DNA from: Actinomycetota bacterium
GTDB lineage: Bacteria; Actinomycetota; Actinomycetes; Actinomycetales; Microbacteriaceae
Direction: 5' to 3'
Assembly: GCA_020160915.1 (NCBI GenBank)
Contig: JAIUPK010000001.1
Coordinates: forward strand, 1 to 64,000
Length of the DNA stretch: 64,000 nt
The translations under genes and the position numbers were made by a program. The notes below the pieces were generated by a model that worked only from the letters and a program-made list of their open reading frames with translations, was not told the DNA's origin and searched no databases. This document shows, piece by piece, positions 44,845 through 56,263 of the stretch (position 1 is its first letter; each line of letters starts with the position of its first letter).

Positions 44845-45224
44845 ATGACCCTCAACGCGAACTACCCCGGCGCCCGTCTCGGCTCGGGTCGCGCGCCGCT
44901 CGAGGGCAGCGATCGGGGGCTCGACGCACTCGTGGGGATGGTCATCCTTGTCGCTGAGGTGCTGATCGGATTCCTCGCGATCTCCTCGCTCTACCTGTTG
45001 GGTCTCGAGCACGCGTCGGATCCCAACGCGTTCGAGGGGGTGCAGGTCGGCTTCCTCGTCGCGCTGATCGGAGGGGCCGGTTTCGTTGCGCTGACGACGC
45101 TGACGTATCTGACGCGCGTGATCCGGGGCCGTCGCAGCTGGACGGCGCCCCTGTGGGGCACCGTGCTCATGACGGCGTCGGTCGTGACCGGCTACTTCAT
45201 CATGACGAGCGGCATCACGGGCGG

Positions 45225-45228
<4 letters not shown>
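44845..45228 (+). CDS. hypothetical membrane protein
   Basis: This encodes 127 residues with three hydrophobic segments (about 28-52, 68-90, 100-122). It follows the previous gene by 13 bp. No family is recognised. Its TAG stop lies inside a CTAG shared with the convergent DUF2207 gene. Confidence 0.7.
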
Positions 45229-47060
<1,832 letters not shown>

Positions 47061-47110
47061 GTGCCCAAACTACGGGATGCGCGCGGCCCCGAGCTAGGTA
47101 GAGTCGACCC

Positions 47111-48442
47111 ATGACCGGTGACCGTTCAGTCGAGAGGCTCCGGGAGGCGCTTCGAATCCCGACCATCTCACGGCTCGACGAGGCGCTCGTCGAGTGGGAT
47201 GAGTTCGATCGGTTCATCCACACCCTCCAGCAGCTCTATCCGCTGGTGCACGCCTCGCTCGAACGCGAGATCGTGGCCGGGCACTCCCTGCTCTTCCGGT
47301 GGGTGGGGCGGGCCGCCGACCAGCCGGTCGTTCTCATGGCCCACTACGACGTCGTCGCAGCAACCGATCGAGGCTGGGAGCATCCCCCGTTCGAAGCACA
47401 CCTCGTCGGCTCCGGGGATGACGCGGTCGTGTGGGGTCGGGGCACCCTCGACGACAAGGGCTCGCTCGTCGCCCTGCTCGAAGCCGTGGAGGCCGCACTG
47501 TCGGACGGCATCGTGCCCACGCACGATGTCTATCTCGTCTTCGGGCACGACGAGGAGACGAGCGGCACCGGTGCGGCCGCGATTGCCGCTCTGCTCCAGG
47601 AGCGTGGCATCCGCCCCTTGCTCGTGCTCGACGAGGGTGGTGCAGTCGTGCACGGCGCCTTTCCCGGCGTGAGTGGCGCGACCGCTGCCGTCGGAATCAG
47701 CGAGAAGGGCACCACGCTCGTCGAGCTGATCGTGAACCAGCAGGGCGGACACTCCTCGACTCCCCCACGACTGAGCGCGACCGCTCGGCTGGCGCGAGCA
47801 ATCGTGCGGTTGAACGGACGCCCGTTTCCCGCCCGACTTCCCGAGCCCACCAGACAGATGTTCGCGGCGCTCGCTCCGCACGCAACGGGTGGCATGGGAT
47901 GGGCGCTGAGATCAGCACGGCTCACCGGTCCCCTACTGGTGCGGGCGTTGGCCCGGGGTAACGATGAGACCCGCGCCATGGTGCGCACCACCCAGGCCGT
48001 GACCATCCTGGAGGCCGGTCAGGCTGCCAATGCCCTGGCAGAGCGCGCAACCGCGATAGTCAACCTGCGAATCGCCGTCGGCTCGTCGGTGGCCGCCGCG
48101 GTGAAGCACCTGCGCCGCGCCATCCACGACGATGCCGTGGTGATCAATGTTCTCAGCGCCGGCGAACCGGCGCCGGTCTCGCCGACGGGAGGCCAGGCCT
48201 GGGGACTGCTCTCCGCGACGATCGAGGCGGAGTTCCCCGGTGCGATCGTGACCCCGTACGTGCAGAATGGCGCGACCGACAGCCGGCATTTCACCGGCCT
48301 CTCGAGCGCCATCTACCGGTTCGTGCCGTTCGAGATGTCGCGCGAGGAGCGAGACACCCTGCACGCGATGAACGAACGGATCCGCGTGAGCTCGTTCCTC
48401 AAGGGCATCGAGTTCTACCGCACGCTGCTGAGCGCGCTGTAG
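47111..48442 (+). CDS. M20-family metallopeptidase
   Basis: This encodes 443 residues. Zinc ligands appear as LMAHYDVV (His, Asp), GRGTLDDKG (bridging Asp), GHDEETSG (Glu-Glu) and a late His in TDSRHF. A dimerisation domain interrupts the catalytic domain near residues 195-330. It resembles carboxypeptidase S / Gly-X dipeptidases; no signal peptide is seen, so it probably acts on cytoplasmic peptides or amides. Confidence 0.88.
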   Translation: MTGDRSVERLREALRIPTISRLDEALVEWDEFDRFIHTLQQLYPLVHASLEREIVAGHSLLFRWVGRAADQPVVLMAHYDVVAATDRGWEHPPFEAHLVGSGDDAVVWGRGTLDDKGSLVALLEAVEAALSDGIVPTHDVYLVFGHDEETSGTGAAAIAALLQERGIRPLLVLDEGGAVVHGAFPGVSGATAAVGISEKGTTLVELIVNQQGGHSSTPPRLSATARLARAIVRLNGRPFPARLPEPTRQMFAALAPHATGGMGWALRSARLTGPLLVRALARGNDETRAMVRTTQAVTILEAGQAANALAERATAIVNLRIAVGSSVAAAVKHLRRAIHDDAVVINVLSAGEPAPVSPTGGQAWGLLSATIEAEFPGAIVTPYVQNGATDSRHFTGLSSAIYRFVPFEMSREERDTLHAMNERIRVSSFLKGIEFYRTLLSAL

Positions 48443-48460
48443 CCCGGTCGTGGGCGGCGC

Positions 48461-49399
48461 CTAGCCTGCGCCGGAAGCGCTTCTGGCCAACCAGGTGTCG
48501 AGCTTGACTGGCTTGTCGGTGATGAGCCCGTCGACCCCGAGCGCGACAGCCTCGGCCCAGGTGTCGGTGTCATTGAGGGTGTACAGCAGCACGCCCAGAC
48601 CCTCATCGTGGATGCGCGCCACGGCCCCGGGATCGCTGCGGATGTAGTCGAGGCTGGTGACGATCGCGATCGCGCCGCATGCCTTCGCCAAGACGGCAGG
48701 ATCACCGATCACCGCATGGGTGATCACCACCCGGGGAACGTCAGGTGCGCGCTGCTCGAGTGCCTGCAGTGTGACCAGGTCGAAGCCGGCGAGGATGACC
48801 CGGCCCTGCACGCCGTACTCATACAGCAGGTCGGCAATGGTCTGGGTCTGATCCTCGGTCCATGCTCCCTTGAGTTCGAGGATCGCGTGCTTGCCGGTGG
48901 GCTGCAGCAGGAACAGGAGTTGCTCGAGGGTGGGCACCCGGGTGCCGGCGAACTCGGGACCGTACCAGCTGCCGGCATCCAGTCGACTGATCTGGTCATA
49001 GGTCATGTTCCAGACCGGGCCGGTGCCATCTGTCGTACGGTCGACGGTCCAGTCGTGCATCAGTACCGGCACGCCGTCTGAGGTGAGCTGGATGTCCGTC
49101 TCGACGAAGGCCACGTTGCTGTTGATCGCGAGCTCGAATGCGGGGAGGGTGTTTTCCGGAGCGCCATCCTTGTCACCGCGATGGCCGGCCACGAACCCCG
49201 CCTGTCCCGGAGCTCGCAGTGCATCGAACAGACTCGCGGCATGCACGCTGCCGGCGTCGGGTGCCAGGGCGATGACGAGGACGAGCCCGAGAATCGCCGA
49301 GCTCGCGACCGCGGGGCGGGAGGCAAGCCTGCGCAGCGCACCGCCACTGGAGTGCCACCACCGCGCAATCGTCACGAGGACGCCAATCTGTCGGGTCAC
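48461..49399 (-). CDS. exported glycerophosphodiester phosphodiesterase
   Basis: This encodes 312 residues from a GTG at 49399. An N-terminal hydrophobic segment (about 30-52) acts as signal or anchor. The GDPD barrel carries AGHRGDKDGAPENT, ETDIQLTSDGVPVLMHDWTVDRTT and ELKG, the metal- and substrate-binding residues. It releases glycerol-3-phosphate from deacylated lipids or teichoic acids outside the membrane. Confidence 0.9.
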   Translation of the reverse strand: MTRQIGVLVTIARWWHSSGGALRRLASRPAVASSAILGLVLVIALAPDAGSVHAASLFDALRAPGQAGFVAGHRGDKDGAPENTLPAFELAINSNVAFVETDIQLTSDGVPVLMHDWTVDRTTDGTGPVWNMTYDQISRLDAGSWYGPEFAGTRVPTLEQLLFLLQPTGKHAILELKGAWTEDQTQTIADLLYEYGVQGRVILAGFDLVTLQALEQRAPDVPRVVITHAVIGDPAVLAKACGAIAIVTSLDYIRSDPGAVARIHDEGLGVLLYTLNDTDTWAEAVALGVDGLITDKPVKLDTWLARSASGAG

Positions 49400-49450
49400 T
49401 CGCGCCGTCGCGAGCGTGAATCGACTATAGCGTCTTCGTTACCGATCTGT

Positions 49451-49506
49451 TACATATGGGTCAGCGTGTACATATGGGGGTCACCGTGTACATGTGGGTC
49501 ACCGTG
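49451..49506. repeat. three 18-20 bp imperfect tandem repeats
   Basis: Units are TACATATGGGTCAGCGTG (49451-49468), a 20-bp version with two extra G (49469-49488) and TACATGTGGGTCACCGTG (49489-49506). The third unit contains the ribokinase stop codon, and each unit carries a minus-strand TGA. It lies between the ribokinase gene and the phosphodiesterase gene. Confidence 0.7.
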
Positions 49507-50380
49507 GCGTTGCGGCGTCGATCTGCGCTCGCAACGGAATCGACGGAACAGCTCCGTAGCTCTGCACCGAGAGCGAAGCGGCGGTCACCGCGAACCGCAG
49601 AGCCTGCTCCAACTCCATGCCCTCCGCCAGCCCCGCCGCGAAGACCCCGCAGAAGGTGTCGCCAGCGCCGGTCGCGTCGACGGCGTGAACGGATGGCGCC
49701 GCCACCCGCACCTCGTCCAAGCCTCGCCTCAGCAGCAGCGCGCCCTCGGAGCCGAGCGTCACGACGACGACGGGAACCTGTTCGGTCAGCTCCCGCCAGT
49801 CGCGCTCCCCGGCGAGGTGGCTCGCCTCATGCTCGTTGACGACGAGGATGTCGAGTGAACTCAGAAGCTCGTCAGGCAGGTCGCGGATGGGTGCGGCGTT
49901 GAGCATCACCGTGGTGTCGCCGGCCCGCGCGATCCTGGCCGCTGCGATGACGGTCTCCAGGGGGATCTCGAGCTGCATGGCCAGCACCGACGATGCGGCG
50001 ATTGCCGCGGCATCCGCCGACTGCAGATCGACGAGGAGTCGGTTGGCGCCGGCCTCGACGATGATCGTGTTCTCACCAGCCGAATCGACAGCGATGAGTG
50101 CGGTGCCGGTCGCGGCGTCCAGGGACCTGACGCCCGTGACGTCGACACCGTCGTCGATCAGGCCCGCCCGAGTGTCGGAGCCGAAGGCATCGTCACCGAG
50201 GGCCGCGATGAATGCCGTGGGTGCACCGGCGCGCGCGGCGGCGACGGCCTGGTTCTGCCCCTTGCCCCCGCGTGCCGTCGAGAATCCCGTGGACAAGACG
50301 GTCTCGCCCGGTGAGGGGATGCGCTCAACTCGGAAGACCTGGTCGACATTGGCGCTGCCGACGACGATGACGGATGACAC
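49499..50380 (-). CDS. rbsK: ribokinase-family sugar kinase
   Basis: This encodes 293 residues from a GTG at 50380. PfkB signatures are STARGGKGQNQAVAAAR near the N-terminus and DATGAGDTFCG at the C-terminus, with the catalytic Asp. GGKGxNQA favours ribokinase over other PfkB members. It would phosphorylate ribose, for example ribose released by the nucleoside hydrolase at 56279-57208. It starts 4 bp after the SDR stop, so it is in an operon with it. Confidence 0.83.
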   Translation of the reverse strand: MSSVIVVGSANVDQVFRVERIPSPGETVLSTGFSTARGGKGQNQAVAAARAGAPTAFIAALGDDAFGSDTRAGLIDDGVDVTGVRSLDAATGTALIAVDSAGENTIIVEAGANRLLVDLQSADAAAIAASSVLAMQLEIPLETVIAAARIARAGDTTVMLNAAPIRDLPDELLSSLDILVVNEHEASHLAGERDWRELTEQVPVVVVTLGSEGALLLRRGLDEVRVAAPSVHAVDATGAGDTFCGVFAAGLAEGMELEQALRFAVTAASLSVQSYGAVPSIPLRAQIDAATPR

Positions 50381-50384
50381 TGCT

Positions 50385-51854
50385 CTACCGTACCGGCCGC
50401 TCGGCGCTCTGCGTGATCTGGTTGGCCATGCCACTGAAGATCACCCCGTGGAAGGGAAGAATCGAGTACCAGTAGAGGCGCCCGCCGAGCCCCGACGGGA
50501 AGAACACCGCCCGCTGCCGGTAGGTCGAGCCGCCCCGCGGATCGGCCTCGGTCGTCATCTCGAGCCACGCCCGGCCTGGCACCTTCATCTCCGCGCGGAG
50601 GCGAAGGAAGTGCCCGCGGTCGATGTCCTCGACCCGCCAGAAGTCGAGGGCATCCCCCGGTTCGAGGCGCCGGGCATCCCGACGACCGCGACGCAGACCG
50701 ACACCGCCCACGAGCTTGTCCAGCCAGCCGCGCACCGCCCAGGCAAGCGGAAACGAGTACCAGCCGTTCTCGCCGCCGATCGACTCGACGACCGCCCAGA
50801 GCTGGTCGACGGATGCCGCGGAGTGCTGCTCCCGCACGTCCGTGTAGACCGTGTGGCCCGACCAGTCTGGGTCGCTCGGCAGCGCATTGCTGGGGGCGCC
50901 GGCGATCGCGGCGTTCTGCCAGCTCGTCTCCACCTGACCGTCACGCACCTTGGCGAGTGCGAGGCGCACGGCCTTGCGGTAGCCCGTGAGCCCGCCCTCG
51001 GGGTCGGGGATGTACTGGGCGATGTCGTGCTCGCTCGCCACGCAGTCGTATTGCAGCGACGCGATGATCGGCACGGCGAGCTGGCGCGGAATCGGTGTGA
51101 CGAGGTTGACCCACTGCGAGGCGAGCCACGGCGTCAGCACCGGCAGCGAGGCGATCGGACGCTGACGTAGGCCCGCCTCGAGCGCGTACCCGTTCATCAT
51201 CTGGCCGTAGCGCAGCACGTCGGGTCCACCGATATCGAACGTGCGGTTGACCTCGGCAGGCAGGGACGCTGCGGCGACGAGGTAGTAGAGCACGTCACGG
51301 ACGGCGATCGGCTGGATGAAGTTGCGCACCCACTTCGGCGCTGGCATGTACGGCAGCACCTCGGTGAGGTGCCGGATCATCTCGAACGACGCGGAGCCGG
51401 AGCCGATCACGGTGCCCGCCTGGAGCGCCGCGGTCGGAACGCCCGACGCGATCAGAATCTCCCCGACCTCGGCGCGACTACGAAGGTGAGTGCTCAACTG
51501 TGCGAGGGGAACGTCGGGGTGAAGACCCCCGAGGTAGACGATGCGCTTCACACCGGCGGCCTTCGCTGCCGCAGCAACGTTGCGCGCCGAGGTCAGTTCC
51601 GTGCGCTCGAAATCTCCTCCGGCCCCCATGGCGTGCACGAGGTAGTAGGCGACATCGATTCCCTCGAATGCAGCCGGCAGCGTCGCAGCATCGCTGAGGT
51701 CGCCGGTCACCACCTCGACCCGCTTGGCCCACGGCACGTCGCGAACGCGGGCAGGGTCTCGCACGAGAATCCTCACCTCGTGCCCGGCGTCGACCAACCG
51801 CGGCGCAAGCCGCCCTCCGATGTACCCGGTCGCGCCGGTGACGAGGATGCGCAT
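50385..51854 (-). CDS. atypical SDR with C-terminal DUF2867 domain
   Basis: This encodes 489 residues. The N-terminal NAD(P)-binding domain (about 1-290) begins ILVTGATGYIGGRLAPRL and belongs to the atypical SDR/NmrA-like group. The C-terminal DUF2867 region (about 330-485) has RLEPGDALDFWRVE and LYWYSILPFHGVIF. The substrate is unknown. Confidence 0.85.
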   Translation of the reverse strand: MRILVTGATGYIGGRLAPRLVDAGHEVRILVRDPARVRDVPWAKRVEVVTGDLSDAATLPAAFEGIDVAYYLVHAMGAGGDFERTELTSARNVAAAAKAAGVKRIVYLGGLHPDVPLAQLSTHLRSRAEVGEILIASGVPTAALQAGTVIGSGSASFEMIRHLTEVLPYMPAPKWVRNFIQPIAVRDVLYYLVAAASLPAEVNRTFDIGGPDVLRYGQMMNGYALEAGLRQRPIASLPVLTPWLASQWVNLVTPIPRQLAVPIIASLQYDCVASEHDIAQYIPDPEGGLTGYRKAVRLALAKVRDGQVETSWQNAAIAGAPSNALPSDPDWSGHTVYTDVREQHSAASVDQLWAVVESIGGENGWYSFPLAWAVRGWLDKLVGGVGLRRGRRDARRLEPGDALDFWRVEDIDRGHFLRLRAEMKVPGRAWLEMTTEADPRGGSTYRQRAVFFPSGLGGRLYWYSILPFHGVIFSGMANQITQSAERPVR

Positions 51855-51926
51855 GGGTCGAGCCTACGTGCGTCGACCTGTGTGCCGTCTGGCGGTTGCC
51901 CGCCCGGCCACTTCAGATCGGCTAGA

Positions 51927-52787
51927 TCAGATCAGCGACTTCGTGTGCCAGACCGTCTTCGTCTCGGTCAGGGCGACGATGCGGTGAAGCGACGGCGCAG
52001 GCGCGCCGACCTCCGGCGCGATGACTCGCTTGAGGGTGTCGGCGGCGGTGATCTGCATGTCAACCCACCCGAGGTCGCCTGCTCCGGCGAGGTCGAGCGC
52101 GTTCACGTCGGCGTGACCGGCGAGCCACGGTGCGATCTCCGCGGGAGATCCGGTGAGGATGTTCACCACTCCCCCGGGCACATCGCTCGTCGCGAGAACC
52201 TCACTGAGACTGATCGCGCTGAGCGGTGCGGACTGCTGAGCCACCACGACGACGGTGTTGCCCGAGACGATCGCCGGGGCGACCACGCTGACGAGACCGA
52301 GCAGCGATCCGCCCGACTGCGGCGCGACGATCGCCACGACACCGGTCGGCTCCGGCGTCGACAGGTTGAAGTACGGGCCGGACACCGCGTTGCCGTTACC
52401 GGCAACCTGCACGTACTTGTCGGCCCACCCCGCGTACCAGACCCAGGCGTCGATCGCCGTGTCGACCTGCTTCACGGCAGCCGTGCGGGACAGTCCCTCT
52501 GCCGAGACCAACTCGTCCACGAACTGGTCGCGACGACCCTCGAGCAGCTCGGCGATGCGGTACAGCACCTGCCCCCGGTTGTACGCCGTGGCGGACGACC
52601 AGCCGCCGAAGGCGGCACGGGCAGCCACTACCGCGTCACGGGCATCCTTGCGGCTGGCAAGGGCGGCGTTGGCGAGGAAGGCGCCCTTCTTCGAGAGCAC
52701 CTCGTAGGTGCGCCCACTCTCGCTGCGCGGGAACTTTCCGCCGATGTACAGCTTGTAGGTCTTGGGTACCGCGAGACGGCCTACCAT
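51927..52787 (-). CDS. truncated, catalytically dead aldehyde dehydrogenase paralogue
   Basis: This encodes 286 residues. It aligns with the NAD-binding half of the neighbouring dehydrogenase, but the Asn of the PWNF motif is replaced (APQSGG) and the FTGSTAVG turn becomes LAGAGDLG. The catalytic Cys domain is missing altogether. The end is not ragged: a charged segment ETKTVWHTK closes the protein, as in other short actinobacterial members I recall. It overlaps the full-length gene by 7 bp. It may be a regulatory or structural partner subunit rather than a decayed gene. Confidence 0.8.
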   Translation of the reverse strand: MVGRLAVPKTYKLYIGGKFPRSESGRTYEVLSKKGAFLANAALASRKDARDAVVAARAAFGGWSSATAYNRGQVLYRIAELLEGRRDQFVDELVSAEGLSRTAAVKQVDTAIDAWVWYAGWADKYVQVAGNGNAVSGPYFNLSTPEPTGVVAIVAPQSGGSLLGLVSVVAPAIVSGNTVVVVAQQSAPLSAISLSEVLATSDVPGGVVNILTGSPAEIAPWLAGHADVNALDLAGAGDLGWVDMQITAADTLKRVIAPEVGAPAPSLHRIVALTETKTVWHTKSLI

Positions 52788-54244
52788 GATGCTCCCTGCA
52801 AATATGCGGCGAGGCCGTGGCGCCCGCCTTCTCGGCCGTAGCCGCTCTCCTTGTAGCCGCCGAAGGGGCTGGCCGGGTCGAAGCGGTTGAAGGTGTTGGC
52901 CCAGATCACACCGGCGCGAAGCTGGTCGGCGACCGCAAGGATGCGCGAGCCCTTCTCGCTCCAGATGCCGGCCGACAGCCCGTACGGGGTGTTGTTGGCC
53001 TTGGCGATCGCCTCGGCCGGGGTGCGGAACGTCAGCACGCTCAGCACCGGTCCGAAGATCTCCTCGCGGGCGATCGTCGAACTGGTCGAGACGTTCGTGA
53101 AGATGGTCGGGGCGAACCAGAAGCCCTTGTCCGGGATGACGCAGGGCGCCGTCCAGCGCTCGGCACCCTCGCGCTCGCCGATGTCGCTCAACTCGCGAAT
53201 GCGCTCGAGCTGCTCACGGGAGTTGATCGCTCCGATGTCGGTGTTCTTGTCGAGCGGGTCGCCGAGGCGCAGAGTCGAGAGGCGCAGCTTGAGCCGGTCG
53301 ACGACCTCGTCGTGCACGTTCTCCTGCACGAGCAGTCGCGAACCGGCGCAGCACACGTGGCCCTGGTTGAAGAAGATCCCGTTGACGATCCCCTCGACGG
53401 CCTGGTCGATCGGGGCGTCATCGAAGACGATGTTCGCGGCCTTGCCACCCAGTTCGAGGGTCAGCTTCTTGCCGGAGCCTGCGACCGACTTGGCGATCGC
53501 CCGCCCGACGGCCGTCGACCCCGTGAAGGCGACCTTGTTGACATCCGGGTGGTTGACGAGCGCCTGGCCCGTGTCTCCTGCACCGGTGATGATGTTGACG
53601 ACCCCCGCCGGCAGCTCGGCCTGCTGGAAGATCTCGGCCAAGATGAGCGAGCTCAGTGGCGTCGTCTCCGCGGGCTTGATCACGACGGTGTTGCCTGCGG
53701 CGAGCGCGGGAGCGATCTTCCAGGCCAGCATGAGCAGCGGGAAGTTCCACGGAATGACCTGGGCGGCGACCCCCAGTGCTCGAGGATTCGGGCCCAGGCC
53801 CGCGTAGTCGAGCTTGTCGGCCCAGCCCGCGTAGTAGAAGAACCACGCCGCGACCAGGGGCACGTCCACGTCGCGGGACTCCTTGATCGGCTTGCCGTTG
53901 TCGATACTCTCCGCGACGGCCAGTTCTCGGGCCCGCTCCTGCACGAGCCGCGCGATGCGGAACAGGTACTTGCCGCGGTCGGCGCCCGAGAGCTTCGACC
54001 AGGTGCGATCGTAGGCTCGACGCGCGGCGGCTACCGCAGTATCCACGTCCTTGGAGTTGGCGTTGGCGATCTCGGCGATCTTCTCCTCGGTTGCCGGAGC
54101 GACAGTGAGGAAGGGCTTGCCGTGGCCCTTGACGAACTCCCCGTCGATGAAGAGCCCGTAGCTCTTCTTCAGGTGCAGGATGCTCGTCGACTCGGGCGCG
54201 GGCGCGTAGTCGAGGAAACGGTGCGGCTTCACGATCTCAGTCAT
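52781..54244 (-). CDS. NAD-dependent aldehyde dehydrogenase
   Basis: This encodes 487 residues, full length. Oxyanion Asn167 (PWNF), general base Glu264 (ELGGK) and nucleophile Cys298 (GHVCCAGSR) are in place. Lying 5 bp downstream of deoC, it very likely oxidises the acetaldehyde released when deoxyribose-5-phosphate is cleaved. The next gene is its truncated paralogue. Confidence 0.92.
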   Translation of the reverse strand: MTEIVKPHRFLDYAPAPESTSILHLKKSYGLFIDGEFVKGHGKPFLTVAPATEEKIAEIANANSKDVDTAVAAARRAYDRTWSKLSGADRGKYLFRIARLVQERARELAVAESIDNGKPIKESRDVDVPLVAAWFFYYAGWADKLDYAGLGPNPRALGVAAQVIPWNFPLLMLAWKIAPALAAGNTVVIKPAETTPLSSLILAEIFQQAELPAGVVNIITGAGDTGQALVNHPDVNKVAFTGSTAVGRAIAKSVAGSGKKLTLELGGKAANIVFDDAPIDQAVEGIVNGIFFNQGHVCCAGSRLLVQENVHDEVVDRLKLRLSTLRLGDPLDKNTDIGAINSREQLERIRELSDIGEREGAERWTAPCVIPDKGFWFAPTIFTNVSTSSTIAREEIFGPVLSVLTFRTPAEAIAKANNTPYGLSAGIWSEKGSRILAVADQLRAGVIWANTFNRFDPASPFGGYKESGYGREGGRHGLAAYLQGASW

Positions 54245-54249
54245 TGTTC

Positions 54250-55257
54250 TCAGTCAATCGTCACGTAGTCGGGGCCCGAGTAGCGGCCGGTGGTGAGCTT
54301 CTGGCGCTGGAGCAGCACGTCGTTGAGCAGGCTCGATGCCCCGAACCGGAACAGGTGCGGCTGCAGCCACTCCTCCCCGACGGTCTCGGCGACGGTGACG
54401 AGGTACTTGATGGCATCCTTCGAGGTACGGATGCCCCCGGCCGGCTTGACACCGATGCGCTCACCCGTCAGCCGGTGCCAGTCGCGCACGACCTCGAGCA
54501 TGAGCAGGGTCACCGGAAGCGTGGCCGCGGGCGACACCTTGCCTGTGGAGGTCTTGATGAAGTCGCCACCCGCAAGAATCGCGAGCCAGGATGCCCGGCG
54601 CACGTTGTCGTAGGTGTTCAGCTCACCCGTCTCGAGGATCACCTTGAGGTGGGCGTAGCTGCCGTCCTCACGACGACAGGCCTCCTTGACTGCCACGATC
54701 TGGTCGAAGACCAGCCCGTAGTTGCCGGAGAGGAAGGCACCGCGGTCGATGACCATGTCGATCTCGTCCGCTCCGGCGGCGACCGCCTCGGCGGTGTCCA
54801 GTGTCTTCACGGCGAGCGAGGCTCGACCGCTCGGGAAGGCGGTCGCCACGGCGGCGACGCTGATGTTGCCCTCGTCGGGATCGCCGTGAGCTGACCCCAG
54901 CGCATCAACAGCAGTTGGGACCATGTCACCGTAGACGCAGACGGCGGCGACGCGGGGAACCGTGGGATCTGACGCGTCGGGATTCATCGCCTTGGCGACC
55001 AGGGAGCGCACCTTGCCGTCGGTGTCTGCGCCCTCGAGGGTTGTGAGGTCGACCAGCCTGATGATGGTGTCGAGCGCCCAAGCCTTCGAGGTGGTTTTGA
55101 TGGAGCGGGTGCCGAGGGCGGCTGCGCGCTCCTCCAGGCCCACGGCGTCGATACCCGAGAGACCCTCCAGGTGGAGGCGAAGACTCTTCTCGGTGAGGTC
55201 GGGGCCGATGAGCCCCAGGGCCCGCTCGGCCGGGGCCAGCGCTGCACTCGGTGTCAT
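54250..55257 (-). CDS. deoC: deoxyribose-phosphate aldolase
   Basis: This encodes 335 residues of the longer actinobacterial form. Schiff-base Lys235 lies in GGDFIKTSTGK; Lys206 (HLKVILETG) and the lysine of GVKPAGGIRTS complete the active site. It splits 2-deoxyribose-5-phosphate into glyceraldehyde-3-phosphate and acetaldehyde. The start ATG at 55257 overlaps the regulator stop as ATGA; the longer open frame lies inside that gene. Confidence 0.95.
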   Translation of the reverse strand: MTPSAALAPAERALGLIGPDLTEKSLRLHLEGLSGIDAVGLEERAAALGTRSIKTTSKAWALDTIIRLVDLTTLEGADTDGKVRSLVAKAMNPDASDPTVPRVAAVCVYGDMVPTAVDALGSAHGDPDEGNISVAAVATAFPSGRASLAVKTLDTAEAVAAGADEIDMVIDRGAFLSGNYGLVFDQIVAVKEACRREDGSYAHLKVILETGELNTYDNVRRASWLAILAGGDFIKTSTGKVSPAATLPVTLLMLEVVRDWHRLTGERIGVKPAGGIRTSKDAIKYLVTVAETVGEEWLQPHLFRFGASSLLNDVLLQRQKLTTGRYSGPDYVTID

Positions 55258-56198
55258 GCGTTCTCCTCCAGTAGTGCCAGTGCCGTCGCTTCGTCCGTGA
55301 CGATTACGGTGCACAGTCCGCTCGTCACGACCGCACGCGCGACAGGGTGCTTGGCCTCGCCCGAGACAACGAAGATGGCATTCGCTGCTGCTCGGAGTTG
55401 CTCCAAGCTGAGACCCATGGTGCGCTCATCAAGTCCGGGGTCAACGATATTCCCGTTGGCATCGATAAAGCGACCGACGACGTCGCCGATCGCCCCCTTG
55501 CGACGCAACTCGGTGACATCCGTGCCGGCCAGATAGCCGCTTTCCACGAGTGCGGAGGTTCCGTCGGCCACTCCCCCGCTGAACAGGTAGGCGGAGGCAC
55601 CGGCCGCGAGCTCGATGACGCCCGCCACGGTGCGGTCCGACTCGATGGCCTGCTTGGTCTCGAGGCGTTCGAGGATCGCGGGACTGGGGAGCAGGATGAC
55701 TTGTCCTCCGGCCTTCTGGGCGATGGTGGCCGCGGTGTTCGCGGCCGTCGTCGGGCGCCTGTTGAGGCTGACCGCGCCGTTGATCTGCACCACCGTCACT
55801 GCGGTCGCCCATCCGGTCACGAGATGGCCGGCGATCGCATCCATCGTGCGTCCCCAGCTGACCCCGAGCGTGCGCGGAACCGGGCGCATCGCCGTGAGGT
55901 AGTCGGCGGCAGCCTGCGTCACACGGTCGGTCAGCTCACTGGCATGGGTCGGTGTGGGCACGACCACGGCGTCGTGAAGTCCGAACCGTTCGCGCAGCAG
56001 GCGCTCGGCCCCGAGGCGACGGGCGCGGGGATGCACTATCTCGATTCTCACGATCCCGCGCTCGCGGGCCTGGGTGAGCAACCGACCGACCTTCCAGCGG
56101 GTGATGCCGAGCAGCCCGCCGATCTCATCCTGCGACTTGTTCTCCTCGTAGTAGAGCTCGGCGACGCGCACGGAGAGCAGTTCAGTCGTCTCGTTCAT
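55254..56198 (-). CDS. SorC/DeoR-type sugar-binding transcriptional regulator
   Basis: This encodes 314 residues. An N-terminal HTH (about 10-50, LYYEENKSQDEIGGLLGITRW) is followed by a SorC-type effector domain homologous to sugar-phosphate isomerases, with GVSWGRTMDAI and LFSGGV. Members such as Bacillus DeoR bind deoxyribose-5-phosphate. Coupled to deoC by ATGA, it probably controls this operon from the palindrome at 56264-56279. Confidence 0.9.
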   Translation of the reverse strand: MNETTELLSVRVAELYYEENKSQDEIGGLLGITRWKVGRLLTQARERGIVRIEIVHPRARRLGAERLLRERFGLHDAVVVPTPTHASELTDRVTQAAADYLTAMRPVPRTLGVSWGRTMDAIAGHLVTGWATAVTVVQINGAVSLNRRPTTAANTAATIAQKAGGQVILLPSPAILERLETKQAIESDRTVAGVIELAAGASAYLFSGGVADGTSALVESGYLAGTDVTELRRKGAIGDVVGRFIDANGNIVDPGLDERTMGLSLEQLRAAANAIFVVSGEAKHPVARAVVTSGLCTVIVTDEATALALLEENA

Positions 56199-56263
56199 GC
56201 CAGCCTTCCCACGTTCTCGACCCTACGGTTTGCACCAGTCGAACACAACATTTGCAGCGCCAT

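Noticed and set aside
49456..49839. Plus-strand frame starting in the tandem repeat
   Set aside because: It runs antisense through ribokinase motifs and is Arg/Pro/Ala-rich; treated as a shadow.
51927..52787. Calling the short dehydrogenase a pseudogene
   Set aside because: The frame is intact, translation-coupled and ends in a conserved-looking segment rather than a frameshift.
52817..54268. Plus-strand open frame of 483 codons opposite the aldehyde dehydrogenase
   Set aside because: The minus-strand frame has all dehydrogenase catalytic residues; the plus frame is its shadow.
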